Positions 10,430 to 20,710 of a stretch of 64,000 nucleotides of DNA are shown here, piece after piece. Made by a program: the position numbers and the translations under genes. The DNA is from Helianthus annuus (Eukaryota > Streptophyta > Magnoliopsida > Asterales > Asteraceae): assembly GCF_002127325.2 (NCBI RefSeq), contig NC_035433.2:142258760-142322759 (forward strand), read 5' to 3'. The notes below the pieces were generated by a model, which was given only the letters and a program-made list of their open reading frames with translations, was not told where the DNA came from and did not search any database. Positions within the stretch are counted from its first letter, which is position 1, and each line of letters begins with the position of its first letter.

Positions 10430-11260
10430 AAAACAAAACACTTTTATAGTTTAAAAAAAACTAAAACAATGGCAATATTATAATTTTTAACCGAGTGAAA
10501 GTTGTATTTTTTGACTGGGGTAAACTCGTAATTTGTCAAAAGCTAAAGTAATGGCAGTACTATAAATTTGAACCAGGGGCACAGCTGTAAATTTTCACAG
10601 GGGCAAATTCGTAATTTTGAACGTGGGGTAACAGCGTACGATAAATTTGAACTAAGGGTACAGTCGTAATTTTAAGCTGGAGGCAAAAGCACAATTTTAT
10701 TTTGAGCCGAGGGCAAAATCGTAATTTTGAGTTGAGGGCGAAAACATAATTTATTTTAAACTGGGGAAAAAACGTAATTTTGAATTGAGTGCGAAATCAC
10801 AATTTTTTAAACGGGGAAAAATCGCATTTTTGAACAGAGAGCAAAATCGAAATTTTTAGCTGGGGGAGAAAACAAAATTTTATTTTGAACTGGGGGCGAA
10901 AAGGTAATTCTGAGTTGAAGGCAAAACCACAATTTTATTTTCAATGGATGGAAAAATCGTAATTTTGAGCTGGGGACAAAATCATAATTTTATTTTGAAC
11001 GGGTGCAAAACCGTAGTTTTAAGTAGGGGCAAAAACGTAATTTCAGAATGGGTATAAAATAATAAACTGGTTGGTCCAATGGGGGAGTGCAAGACAAATT
11101 CGTAATTTTGAATTTATGGCAAGATCGTAATTTTGAGATGGGACAAAAAACGTAATTTTATTTTGAGTTAAGGGCAAAAACATAATTTTAAAATGGATAT
11201 AAAATAACAAAACGTGTTGGTCCAATGGAGGAGTGCGAGGCAGCTGCCTGACACTATTCC
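10430..11260. repeat. Decayed array of GTAATTTTGA-containing units
   Basis: More than 20 imperfect copies of a phrase such as CGTAATTTTGAACTGGGGGC recur every 20-45 bp. A longer block containing TTGGTCCAATG(G)GGGAGTGC occurs at about 11048-11095 and again at about 11190-11235, suggesting a higher-order repeat of about 145 bp. No gene is present. Confidence 0.7.
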
Positions 11261-11417
11261 ACCGTATAGAAAATGTACAAGTAGTAAATTCTGAATAAGA
11301 TATTGCTAAAAAATTATGTTTTGTTAATTCTGAATAAAATATTGCTAAAAATTATAAGATCCATTTGAGATCGTGTGGACTTCATCATGAGTGCCTTAGT
11401 CACTATGGGGTTCTTTG

Positions 11418-11580
11418 CAATGGCGGATCTAGAAAATTATTATACAGAATCTTTCAAACAAAATTTCTAAAGGGGTAACGAAATAAAAAAATAACGTCAA
11501 CTTTTTCCAAAATTTACACTATCACTGGAGCATCAAGGGGCAACGGGGGTTACCCTTGTTACACTCTATATTCGCCTCAG
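11418..11580 (-). mobile_element. hAT-type MITE, diverged member
   Basis: Starts CAATGGCGGATCTAG and ends TATTCGCCTCAG, with the interior in the opposite sense to the copies at 4678 and 60217. Flanks GTTCTTTG and ATTCTTTG fit an 8-bp TSD with one mismatch. It is older than the other two copies. Confidence 0.7.
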
Positions 11581-12612
11581 ATTCTTTGGTGTTATAGCTA
11601 ATGGATATTTATCAAGGAACGTTAATATTTCAATGAATTTCTAGAGGTAAATAAAATATAACAAAATAATCCCAAATCCCCTACTTATTAAACTGTATAT
11701 GCTAATATATATTAGCATTTGATGTCAAAAACATTTTTTGGTAATGCAGTGGGGGTGACATTGACTCTGCAAGACTGTGTAAGGTCTTCTGTCTCTTATT
11801 TTGTTTGTGTCTTGGTTTTCCACCAAAAAAACGGAACGTTGTGTAAGAAGCTGTGGAAGTGACAGTGGGTTGTCTATCATGCATACATGCATCACATTTC
11901 ATCTTACATCAATTTGCATGCATTTGCTGCAACTGCTACTTCTTTCAATCCTTCTCAAACCACAATCTCTCTCTCTCTCTCTCTCTCTCATGCATGTTAT
12001 GTAGATGGAAGTGCAAAAGTGTGTATGTATACACACACATTTTGCGTAAAGGGATGGTAATAAAGGATGAAAGATTACAAATGTGTATATTCGTACTCAT
12101 GCATCTATGAATTCAAAGGGAGCCAGTCACTCAATCACACCATACATCTAATAAATTCTTACCTAACCATTTTACTTTATATAATATGTACAAAAAGATA
12201 AATTTGTTCATCACATCATCTGTTTAATGATAATGGAAAACATTACATAACCGTGATTGCAGACAGGCCAGCAGAGAATCCAGTAAGTGATGCAACCATC
12301 GAGTTCGACATGCATGTCAAGGTGATATTGTTCCTTCTTAGGGTGCAATCTAATGATGATGATGATAAAAACCGATAAAAGGGAATTGGCTATGGAGAGC
12401 AGGTCGAGATTGATGTTATTGAGTAATTACGTTGTGTAACCTTTAATCTCTACATTAGTCTTCTTATATATGCACCCAAGAGAAAACCTAATTAGTTAAT
12501 AAGGGTAATATGGTCCATCAACAATTACCAACTAATTATTTAATAGGTTGTTATATATTTTGATCTGTAGAATCTAAATGATTATAATGGCTACTAGATT
12601 AAATATATTTAA
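11581..12612. other. Spacer with RY-type motifs and a CT microsatellite
   Basis: CATGCA/TGCATG motifs cluster at 11878-12000, followed by a (CT)n run at 11966-11989. The mix resembles a plant promoter or 5' UTR, but no coding exon could be joined to it downstream. Nothing else is recognised up to 12612. Confidence 0.4.
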
Positions 12613-12986
12613 GAGTTAAATGCCATTCTAGTCCATGTGGTTTGGACCATTTTACCAGTTTAGTACAAAGGTTTCATTTTTCCCCTGTGGGTCCAAAAAG
12701 CTTTCACCGTTGCCATTTTAGCCCACTGGGTTAACTTCATCAATTTTTTTTGTTAACGAGAATGGCAATTCGGTCAGTATATATGTAATTCTATGAACTA
12801 GAAGAGCAATTTGGCCTTACAAAATGATCGAAATGCCTTTCTCTTTAATAGAAAAAATTGATGAAGTTAACCAAGTGGAATAAAATGACAACGGTGAAAC
12901 CTTTTTGGACCCAAAGAGGAAAATGAAACCTTTGGACTAAACTGGAAAATGGACCAAACCACAGGGACTAAAATGACATTTAACTC
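12613..12986. mobile_element. Mutator-type foldback MITE (374 bp, TSD TATATTTAA)
   Basis: Arms of about 150 bp are inverted complements: the left starts GAGTTAAATGCCATTCTAGT and the right ends ACTAAAATGACATTTAACTC. A perfect 9-bp TSD, TATATTTAA, lies at 12604-12612 and 12987-12995. Long arms plus a 9-bp TSD are characteristic of Mutator-like elements. There is no coding capacity. Similar ends occur inside the kinase gene at about 52826-53194. Confidence 0.92.
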
Positions 12987-12995
12987 TATATTTAA

Positions 12996-13321
12996 TCTTA
13001 CATTCTCCTACTTAGCCAACTAATCATTTACTATGAGTATTAGATAAGCTTGACCAGGAGTTAACACTCATTTTAGCTCTAAACCAAGAACTGTAGCAGA
13101 GAAATACAGGTGTTGAATCATTATGCAACTCAGGACCCCCATTAGTCATACTACAACCTTAATTTAGAACCTAATAGTTATGATCAAAATACGCATAAGC
13201 CGTTTGTTTGATTTGTAACTTTATTTGTCTATATGCCATTATACCGGTTGAACATATTCTTAGAGACATACAAAATCAAACTGAGGAAATTTCATTAACA
13301 TAAAACATAAGCTCGTACAAT
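12996..13321. other. Spacer without recognisable gene
   Basis: AT-rich sequence between a foldback MITE and retroelement fragments. Nothing is recognised. Confidence 0.4.
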
Positions 13322-13324
13322 ATT

Positions 13325-13470
13325 CTAAATAAGGTCTTTAGTAAATCCTATATTCCGAACACGTTCTTTGTAAACTTTAGGTGTGAGACCTTTTGTCATC
13401 GGATCCGCAAGCATGTCTAAATAAACCCATGATAATTTGCCTCCTTTAAGGAGCATCCAACACACCAGAT
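13325..13470 (-). pseudogene. Ty1/copia RNase H C-terminal fragment
   Basis: The minus-strand frame includes [20 protein letters not shown] followed by a stop, matching the conserved (V/L)ADPxTKGL tail of copia pol. Only about 48 codons match, so it is a remnant. It is cut at about 13470, where plus-strand gypsy sequence begins, making a head-to-tail chimera of two retroelement classes. Confidence 0.75.
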
Positions 13471-14575
13471 TGACTTGATCTCGGGTGCAAGCATTCCCAA
13501 TCTTCCTTACTATCGTATGAGTTCCAATGAATGTGAAGTGATGAAGGAGAAGGTGGAGGAACTGTTGAAGAAGGGACACATCCTGGAGAACATCAATCCT
13601 TGTGCTATTCTTACTCTCCTCACACCTAAAAATATGGAAGCTGGAGGATGTGCATAGATAGTTGAACCATCAACAAGATCACATTGAGGTATATGTTTCC
13701 AATCTTTGCTCTTGATAATCTACTGGATAACTTATCGGGTGCCAAGCTGTTTTCCAAGATAGACCTTCGGAGTGGCTATCACTAGATTCATTTTAAGCCA
13801 TGGGATGAGTGAAAGACAAATTTCACAAGGAAGGACGGGTTTTATGAATGGTTAGTCATGCCATTCGATCTTTCAAACGCTTTTGAGTACTTTCATGAGG
13901 CTGATGAGACAAGTACTCCGAACTTATACGGGCAAGTTTGTCGTCATGTACTTCGATGGCATATTGGTTTATAGTCGTATAGTGAAGGAGTATCTTGTTC
14001 ATTTACGTCCCATTTTGTCTACCCTTCATGAAAATGGGACTATATACTAACTTAAAGAAATGTAGTTTTTTAATTAAGAGGATAAACTTTCTTGGGTATG
14101 TTGTAAGTGATAAAGGAATACATGTGTATGATGAGAAAATCAAAGCAGTTCTAGATTGGCTCTCTCCAAAATCCAATACTGAAGTTCGCATATTTCATGG
14201 TCTTGCCACTATTACAGAAGATTCACATGCAACTTTAGTAGTATTGAATCCCCAATCACTGATTACTTGAAGAAAGGATAGTTTAAATAGATCGAGGAGG
14301 CCAAATGAATCTTTAAGCTGGTCAAAGAAAAATTGACTACAGCCCTAGTTCTAGCCCTCCTTGACATTGACAAAATCTTCGAACTAGAATGTGATGCATG
14401 TGGGGTAGATATTAGAGTAGTTTTGATTCAAGAATGCAAACTAGTTGCCAACCACAATGAAAAATTCAACTTATGACTAGGAAATCTATGTCGTGGTTCA
14501 AGCTTTGAGGCGATGGGAGCATTATTTGATCTAATGGGATTTTGTGGTTTACTCTGACAAAGAAGAAATTACCTA
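13471..14575 (+). pseudogene. Degenerate Ty3/gypsy reverse transcriptase and RNase H
   Basis: Translation in shifting frames gives successive gypsy pol blocks. From 13475 comes [15 protein letters not shown] then [16 protein letters not shown]. Around 13730-13800 is [17 protein letters not shown]. Around 13940-13970 is the catalytic box as YFDGILVYS, where the usual second Asp is Gly. From about 14040 come LKKCSFLIKRINFLGYVVSD and then an RNase H-like ELECDACG stretch near 14390. Several stops and frameshifts are present, and no LTRs, integrase or gag are visible. It is a dead fragment of about 1.1 kb. Confidence 0.85.
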
Positions 14576-15518
14576 ACCAACCTCTGACATCCTTAACCCT
14601 AGTTAAATCGGATAATCATAATAAACAAAATACAACACATATACTTAAGTTTTACATGCATTTCACACACTTAATAATCTAATTACATGCATTTCACACG
14701 CTTAATCATCTAATTATTAACATCATATGCCAAAAACAAGATTGTTATATGTAATTTCTTGGGCATACAAGTCAAACGATCTTTCATTTGCACAAAAATA
14801 AAAAAATTTATCAACATACAAAGTGAAGGTCAAAGACAAGAAATGAAGAATATTCCATGCACATAGATGGAGATCCAAATCAACTAGTTTAATACCCGTC
14901 CGTTGGACGGGTTACGCTAAGGTAACAGACAAAGACAATGTATATTCATGGTTTTTCGGTTTGCTTCTCCTTTTCCTCTTTTCCATCTCCTATTTGAAAA
15001 TAGTACAACAATCGAACTTTTTTTTTATTTTAAACCCAGTGAAACATATTTTGCAAAAACGTTATCCAAACACTACAAAAATGACATATTAAATTTTAAG
15101 AAGTCAAAAACTTAAAAGCAGGTCAAAATAAACAATTACAAACTCACACATTAAGTGAACACAAAACTAAAGTGGGGATGAGCGAATACCGATCCCGTCC
15201 CGATCCCAGCCCGACACCGATAATCCCCATCCCGAAATTTCATGAATACATGATACCAATACCGAAACATGTCGGTTCGGTACGATATCAGTATTTTGAG
15301 GGAAAAAGACGGTATTTTACCGATACCACACCGTACCGATACCGAAAAAACCAAAATGTGGATACCATTTCCAATACCGAAACATGTCAGGATCAGGATT
15401 ATCGGTATCAGGATCGGGATGAGGTCAATATTTTATACCATTTGTTCATGGCCCGTCTAAGCATATCTTGAGTTGTAAACTACCCTGTAGTTAGTGGAGT
15501 GAGGGGTTGGTTTATCGG
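14576..15518. other. Spacer with short tandem and simple repeats
   Basis: A 33-bp unit starting TACATGCATTTCACAC is duplicated in tandem at about 14653-14718. A GC hairpin motif, CCCGTCCGTTGGACGGGT, lies near 14896. At 15170-15430 a low-complexity region is rich in ACCGATACCG-like words and creates spurious open frames. No gene is recognised. Confidence 0.5.
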
Positions 15519-15523
15519 TTATC

Positions 15524-16150
15524 TGTTGGTGCACTTGTGTCTGTACTTTGTCTGTATTCGGTCTGTATGTAAACGATGTCCAAAGTCAGTCTGTAAGTTG
15601 ACCAAGTCAACTATCCTCCTAGTTTGACTTGGACAACATGATGTTGTCTGGATCGAAGGATAGCCTCGAAGGATACAACTGATCCTTCGAGGTGCTCGAA
15701 AGATATGGTTCGACCATAGTTCAACCATTAGACATCGAAGGATGATCCTTCGATGTCCATGCTGATCGTTCGAGCTCCCTGTTATCGATAGATGATCCTT
15801 CGGACCATCTATCGAGTCCTTCGACCAGAACTGCTATGTATGGGTATAAATACCCATGCAGTGTGTTAGTGTTAGATAGATGCACACATAGAGAGTTAGA
15901 GAAACTCTGCTGGAAAACACACACATACACACACTTTAGAGAGTTTGCAAACAGATTGTAAACCTTGTGCTTGTAACCGTAAACCTTCATACGTATTAAT
16001 ACAGTGGTGTTAATCGGTGAACTTTGTGTGTTCTTGTGTTTGTTCTTGCTTCATCCCGGTTTGCCTACTAGCTTGGATTCCGCACTCGCTAGTGGGTTAG
16101 TATAACAAGGTTTAGGTTTGTTCTCGATCCTCCGAGAAAAGGGACCTACA
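15524..16150 (+). repeat. 5' LTR of the copia element (627 bp)
   Basis: Begins TGTTGGTGCAC and ends GGGACCTACA. The region 15650-15835 is filled with TCGAAGGAT/ATCCTTCGA motifs, including a perfect 13-bp inverted pair at 15731-15757 with a single-base spacer. TATAAATAC at 15845-15853 sits inside an 8-bp inverted repeat (15840-15857), so the TATA box lies in a potential cruciform. It appears identical to the 3' LTR. Confidence 0.96.
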
Positions 16151-16152
16151 AG

Positions 16153-16164
16153 TGGTATCAGAGC
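16153..16164 (+). promoter_or_regulatory. Primer binding site of the copia element
   Basis: TGGTATCAGAGC, two bases after the LTR, complements the 3' end of initiator-Met tRNA. Confidence 0.93.
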
Positions 16165-16539
16165 CTCGCTCTTTACCTTGTTTAAAACCGGTTTGTTCAA
16201 GTTCTTTGGTGTGTTTGGACACTAGGTTTAGCACCCGTTTTGGTGGTTTTTCTTGCTTTTCTAAACTGAAAAACGGCTTCTAAACCTTCGGGAGTGTTCG
16301 GGGTCGGTTTGGGTAACATAAAAATCGTTTTTGTGAAACTTTGATTTTTCCGGCCGTGTTCCGATCATCTTTCCGGTGACTGGACTTGGGGATAAGGTTG
16401 CTTGTTTTGGCAAACTTTTTGAAAGTCAAAAAGTTGGTGAAGATTTGTGTGCAGAACATACTTTCTGCCGAAAGCAACTTCACCTACCTGTCACCTTTCT
16501 CACCAACCTGTCCTTTCGTGTCAGTGTGTCAGTAAGCTT

Positions 16540-16905
16540 TCGAAGGATATCTTTCGATTTCGAAAGATCATCTTTCGATTAGAGACAGCTCGAAAGATTA
16601 GCATCCTTCGAGTAGTCTTTCGAAGTCTGAGAAGTATCCTTCGTTGTTGGAATCTTTTCGAAAGATTGGTTGTCCGAAAGATAAGGATACATCTCGAAAG
16701 ATAAGGATCTTTCATTGTGAATCTTTCGAGATCAGTATTCGAAAGATATAGATCTTTCGAACTGTGAATCTTTCGTGATAATCAGTCGAAAGATAAGGAT
16801 CTTTCATTGAGAATCTTTCGAAGACTTTGCTCGAAACTCAACAGTAATCTTTCGATCACTGTTGATCCTTCGAACAAGTCTTGATCTTTCGATCAGATTG
16901 TATCT
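16540..16905 (+). repeat. Leader array of TCGAAAGAT motifs in the copia element
   Basis: About 20 copies of TCGAAAGAT, ATCTTTCGA and close variants lie between the primer site and the Gag start, beginning roughly 390 bp after the LTR. Both orientations occur, so many local stem-loops are possible. The same motif fills the leader of the non-autonomous element at 7265-7700. Confidence 0.85.
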
Positions 16906-16963
16906 TTCAATTGTTGTCTGTTTGTTGTTAACAGTTTGTGGTGTGTAGGTTATTTGTTAATTT

Positions 16964-19900
16964 TTGATCAAAATGAGTTGCACAAGTCCTTGGGATTGGA
17001 GTACGGATCCACAACCAGATCTAAAACAGATGTCGATGGCTGAATATATGACGAGTGCAATACCTAAACAACAACAGTCAATAAGTTCATGTCAATGGGC
17101 TTTGGTATCCAATCAAAGTCAAAGTCTTCAAAATCTTCTGATTAGTGAGAGTGAAACAGGCAGTAACAATCGTCCACCAAAGCTGAACCACATGAACGAT
17201 TTTCCGTCATGGAAAGGCCGCTTTCACACATATGTTCAAGGACAAAGCACCGACCTTTGGATGTGTTTTGTCAATGCATTCAATGAAAGTCTTGAAAGTA
17301 GAGCATCCACTTCAGAAGGTTACGCCAACATGCTTGAAAATGACAAGAAGGCTTATGAATTGGAGAAAAAGGCCTATGCAATACTTACTCAAGCACTCAA
17401 CAAAGACATCTACCATCAGTTTTCATATTGCAAGACCACGAAAGCATTGTGGGATGCCTTAGTTGCTAGAGGAGAAGGCAATGCAGCTGCTCGAAAGTCT
17501 AGGCATGATTTGTTGAAGAAAGAATTTGAATCTTTTCAGTTTTTGGAAAACGAGACTCTGAATGATATGACCACACGTTTCTATCATTTGATTAGTGAAA
17601 TGTGTGCTTATGGGGTGGCAGCTACTCAACAAGACATGGTGAATAGGTTTGCTGACGCCCTACCCCCAAAGTGGAGTTCGTTTATTGAGTTGTTGAAGCA
17701 TACTAAAGCTCTAGATGAGATTAACATCTATGAGTTCATTCAGAAGCTGGAACATAAAAATGATGAAGAAATTAGGAAAGCAAGGCGTGCTCCAGCTCCT
17801 CAGAATACAGAAATGTATTTGCCTGGTTTTGGTCCTTCAGCTAGTTCTAGTTCTGTTCAGCAACCGAAGCTTCAAACTGCTTTTGTGTCCAATACGAGTT
17901 CCTTTCCATTTCCTCAATCAACAGCTGCTCCACCACAACCTCAATTCGATCCGAGGTCTTACATTCCTGTTCCAACACAGCCACAACCACAACCTCAACA
18001 ACAACAACAACAGCAAGCTCACTATACAAGCAATCCTCAACCTCAACCCCAAAGTCATCACACAATCCGAGTCGACAACTCAAATCTTTCACACCTTAGC
18101 ATTGAAGTTGCTAAGGAACATATGGAAATTATCAACACCATGGTCAGTGCTTACTGTGGTTTGGTAGCTGGTCAGCTTGGAAACATCAACATGACCAATG
18201 AAGATTATGATCAGATCGACAAGGAAGAAATGGAGTTGATGGATATTAAATGGGCTTTTGCTAGTGCGGTTAGAAGGGCAAAAGATTTCATGGCGCGAAC
18301 TGGAAGAACTTCGTTGGAAGGAAAGAAAAACACGAAGTATGGGTTTGATATTAATGCCGTCACGTGCTTTAACTGTGGCGAGAAAGGGCACTTTAAACGT
18401 GAGTGCACTCGACCAACAAAACACGGCAATCACAACCCGTTCAGAAACCAGACTAATGTGAATGCCCAACAAGAAAACCGTGAACGGAGGATGGTGGCAG
18501 TGAATAACAATCAGGGACAGCCTGGAGCTACCAATCACAATCGGGCTTTGGCTGTTCAAGCTGATGAAGGATGTGACTGGTCAATGCAGTTTGGTGAAGG
18601 TGATCAAGGAAGTGGAACTGCATTGTATGCTAAGGTCATCGAGCAGGTTCATAAAGAAGAATCTTCTGGGAGCGATGACAGTTCTGGTTATTCGGGCAGT
18701 TCGGATGAAGAAGGCTCCGTTTCTGGGGATAATCACTCAGAGCCTGATGTGAATGAGGAAGGAGACGATGATATACAGGAGCTACTGAATGAAGCTGATG
18801 AGCTTAAATGTCAGAAATCAATTCTGATTAGGAAGGCTGCTGCTACATCAACGGAAGTGGAAAAGCTATTCTCTGAAGATGGAGCTTTTTCTTTTCAAAC
18901 TGCCTTTATGGCAAACGGTTCAGCCTCTACTAGTCAGGTAACTTCTGAACCTCCTGCTCCTAGTATTTGTAAATCATGTGCAGAGATGAAGCTTGAATCA
19001 GAAAAGCTTCATAGTCATAATCAGAATTTGGTTATTGAACTGTCAAAATGCCAAGAGGCAAACATGGCTTTAACCCGGAATGAAAAAGAATTTAAATCTG
19101 TAATAGAAACATTAAAGAAAAATGTGTCCGAGGTTAACAAAGTAGTTTACCACAAACAAGTAAGTATAAATGAATACATTAACCTTGTGGAAGAAACTAA
19201 GAAGCAATTAGCCATTGCCCAATGCAAGCATGATGCGATCAAACAGAAATTGGATAGTTATTCTAACTCCCGATTTGTGCTTGATCACATCATAGACGTT
19301 CAACAACTGAAAGGTAACGTGAAAGGTGTAGGGTATAAGGCGTGTCCACCCCCTTTGATGGACAACTATACCAAGATGCCCGATGAAGAGGAAATGCCTC
19401 GGTATGAACCCAGTGTGCCTTTGAACTTTGAGGAATTTTCTACTGGCCTAGGGTTCAAATCGGACAGTTCTTCAAACACAGCCCCTAAGGAACAAGAAAC
19501 TTCACCATCCATGAAACAAAGTCCTCCAATTATCGAGGACTATGAGACATCGGATGATGAATCAGAAGTGGCTGTAAGTGATCAGGATAAATCACTTAGC
19601 AAGATGAAAGGAGTAGATATTCCACGAGAGAATCACATCCTTTGTGATCCTGATACTCCTGAGGCTTCATCTGTTGAGAAGCAAGTGATTGATCCAGTCA
19701 AGGTTGATAAGACAAGTGTGTCTACTGTTAAAAGCAGTAATGTGTTGTACACTTTGGTTGGAGATAATAAAATCTACTCAGATCATGTTTTTCCAATTAA
19801 AAATGTAAATAAATCTTTGATTGACAAAGTCTTTGAAGACAATACAAACAAATTTTTGGGAAAAACACTGCCGGGAATTGTGGTAACACAATGTGATCCA

Positions 19901-20059
19901 ATTCCTAAGGCTGAGATTAGGAAACAGTTTGGCAATCAAAAATCTCCAACCACTCAACAACCGACTGCTTCTAAGGGTAAACAACAACAACGAGCTCCAA
20001 AGCCAAAGGCTAAGGTTGAATCAAAAGGAGCTCGTTACACGAAGAAAGAAAAAATGTAA
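16964..20059 (+). CDS. gag: Ty1/copia Gag (capsid/nucleocapsid), long form
   Basis: This 1031-codon frame starts at the first good ATG after the leader (MIKMSCTSPWD). Residues about 60-270 form the copia Gag core, with a tryptophan-rich FPSWKGRF start. Residues about 290-380 are low-complexity and rich in Pro and Gln. A CCHC zinc knuckle has Cys468, Cys471, His476 and Cys481 and should bind element RNA. Beyond it, acidic Ser/Asp/Glu-rich stretches and a heptad-like region around residues 670-790 form a long extension that simple copia Gags lack; extended Gags are known in Sireviruses. The frame ends just after an A6 run at the end of the basic KKEKM tail. The next frame is already open through this point in another phase, so the stop looks like a one-base slip or a recoding site. 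Role in particle assembly is from family knowledge. Confidence 0.92.
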   Translation: MIKMSCTSPWDWSTDPQPDLKQMSMAEYMTSAIPKQQQSISSCQWALVSNQSQSLQNLLISESETGSNNRPPKLNHMNDFPSWKGRFHTYVQGQSTDLWMCFVNAFNESLESRASTSEGYANMLENDKKAYELEKKAYAILTQALNKDIYHQFSYCKTTKALWDALVARGEGNAAARKSRHDLLKKEFESFQFLENETLNDMTTRFYHLISEMCAYGVAATQQDMVNRFADALPPKWSSFIELLKHTKALDEINIYEFIQKLEHKNDEEIRKARRAPAPQNTEMYLPGFGPSASSSSVQQPKLQTAFVSNTSSFPFPQSTAAPPQPQFDPRSYIPVPTQPQPQPQQQQQQQAHYTSNPQPQPQSHHTIRVDNSNLSHLSIEVAKEHMEIINTMVSAYCGLVAGQLGNINMTNEDYDQIDKEEMELMDIKWAFASAVRRAKDFMARTGRTSLEGKKNTKYGFDINAVTCFNCGEKGHFKRECTRPTKHGNHNPFRNQTNVNAQQENRERRMVAVNNNQGQPGATNHNRALAVQADEGCDWSMQFGEGDQGSGTALYAKVIEQVHKEESSGSDDSSGYSGSSDEEGSVSGDNHSEPDVNEEGDDDIQELLNEADELKCQKSILIRKAAATSTEVEKLFSEDGAFSFQTAFMANGSASTSQVTSEPPAPSICKSCAEMKLESEKLHSHNQNLVIELSKCQEANMALTRNEKEFKSVIETLKKNVSEVNKVVYHKQVSINEYINLVEETKKQLAIAQCKHDAIKQKLDSYSNSRFVLDHIIDVQQLKGNVKGVGYKACPPPLMDNYTKMPDEEEMPRYEPSVPLNFEEFSTGLGFKSDSSSNTAPKEQETSPSMKQSPPIIEDYETSDDESEVAVSDQDKSLSKMKGVDIPRENHILCDPDTPEASSVEKQVIDPVKVDKTSVSTVKSSNVLYTLVGDNKIYSDHVFPIKNVNKSLIDKVFEDNTNKFLGKTLPGIVVTQCDPIPKAEIRKQFGNQKSPTTQQPTASKGKQQQRAPKPKAKVESKGARYTKKEKM

Positions 20060-20142
20060 AATTTGTAGCATCAAGAGGTACAGATAAAATTGAGACTTTT
20101 GAAAACAAATCAAACACTGATTTCGTACAACAAGTCAAAATT

Positions 20143-20694
20143 TTGAAACGTAACAGTGATAACAATTACACCCAACACACAAACGGGTGTGATGAAAGAG
20201 CAAGTACCTCAGGTTCTACAGGTTCAACATCTGGTAGTCAATCAAGTTCTCCTAAGTCTGTTGAAAGGAGAACTTGTTTCAAATGTGGAGAAATTGGGCA
20301 CATTATCAGAAATTGCCCAAATGCTCCAAAGAAGAAATTTGTTGGGAAAACTCCACCTGAAACAGTTCACCCTCAACGTCGATCAGTTTCACCTAAACAA
20401 GATAAACGAACTGTAAAAGAACAAGAAACTAAACAACGACGCAAGAACATAAAAACTGTTGAAAAAGCTGTAAAATCTGAAGTTAAAACAGTACTAAAGG
20501 AACCAAGTGTGTCACAACATATAAAACCAGAATCTTCAAAAACTGGTAGTCACAGACAAACTTGGTTACCTAAGTCGGGTGACAGTTCAGGGGGAGCAGT
20601 TGTTCTTGAAAACCATCAAGAGATAGAGCTTACGTATCGTGATGCCAAGGGACGACCCAAGACCACTAAGGCTTGGGTCCCCATTCTCAACTGA
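20143..20694 (+). CDS. Second zinc-knuckle frame between Gag and Pol
   Basis: This 183-codon frame is in a different phase from both Gag and Pol. The frame is open upstream and overlaps the end of Gag, so the ATG at 20143 is only the first Met in a longer reading frame. It has a CCHC knuckle (Cys45, Cys48, His53, Cys58), then a basic Lys/Arg/Thr-rich stretch, and ends in KAWVPILN before TGA. In related elements such sequence lies between Gag and protease within one polyprotein, so I read it as a displaced part of that polyprotein and not as a separate gene. Two phase changes, at its start and end, separate it from its neighbours. Confidence 0.75.
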   Translation: MKRNSDNNYTQHTNGCDERASTSGSTGSTSGSQSSSPKSVERRTCFKCGEIGHIIRNCPNAPKKKFVGKTPPETVHPQRRSVSPKQDKRTVKEQETKQRRKNIKTVEKAVKSEVKTVLKEPSVSQHIKPESSKTGSHRQTWLPKSGDSSGGAVVLENHQEIELTYRDAKGRPKTTKAWVPILN

Positions 20695-20710
20695 TGTGTT
20701 TATTTGACAT

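Noticed and set aside
15172..15471. 99-codon plus-strand frame rich in Arg, Pro and Tyr
   Set aside because: It is produced by low-complexity ACCGATACCG-like sequence and overlaps other equally open frames.
15721..15990. 89-codon minus-strand frame, repeated exactly at 26246-26515
   Set aside because: It is antisense to the copia LTR and is duplicated only because the LTR is. No protein family features.
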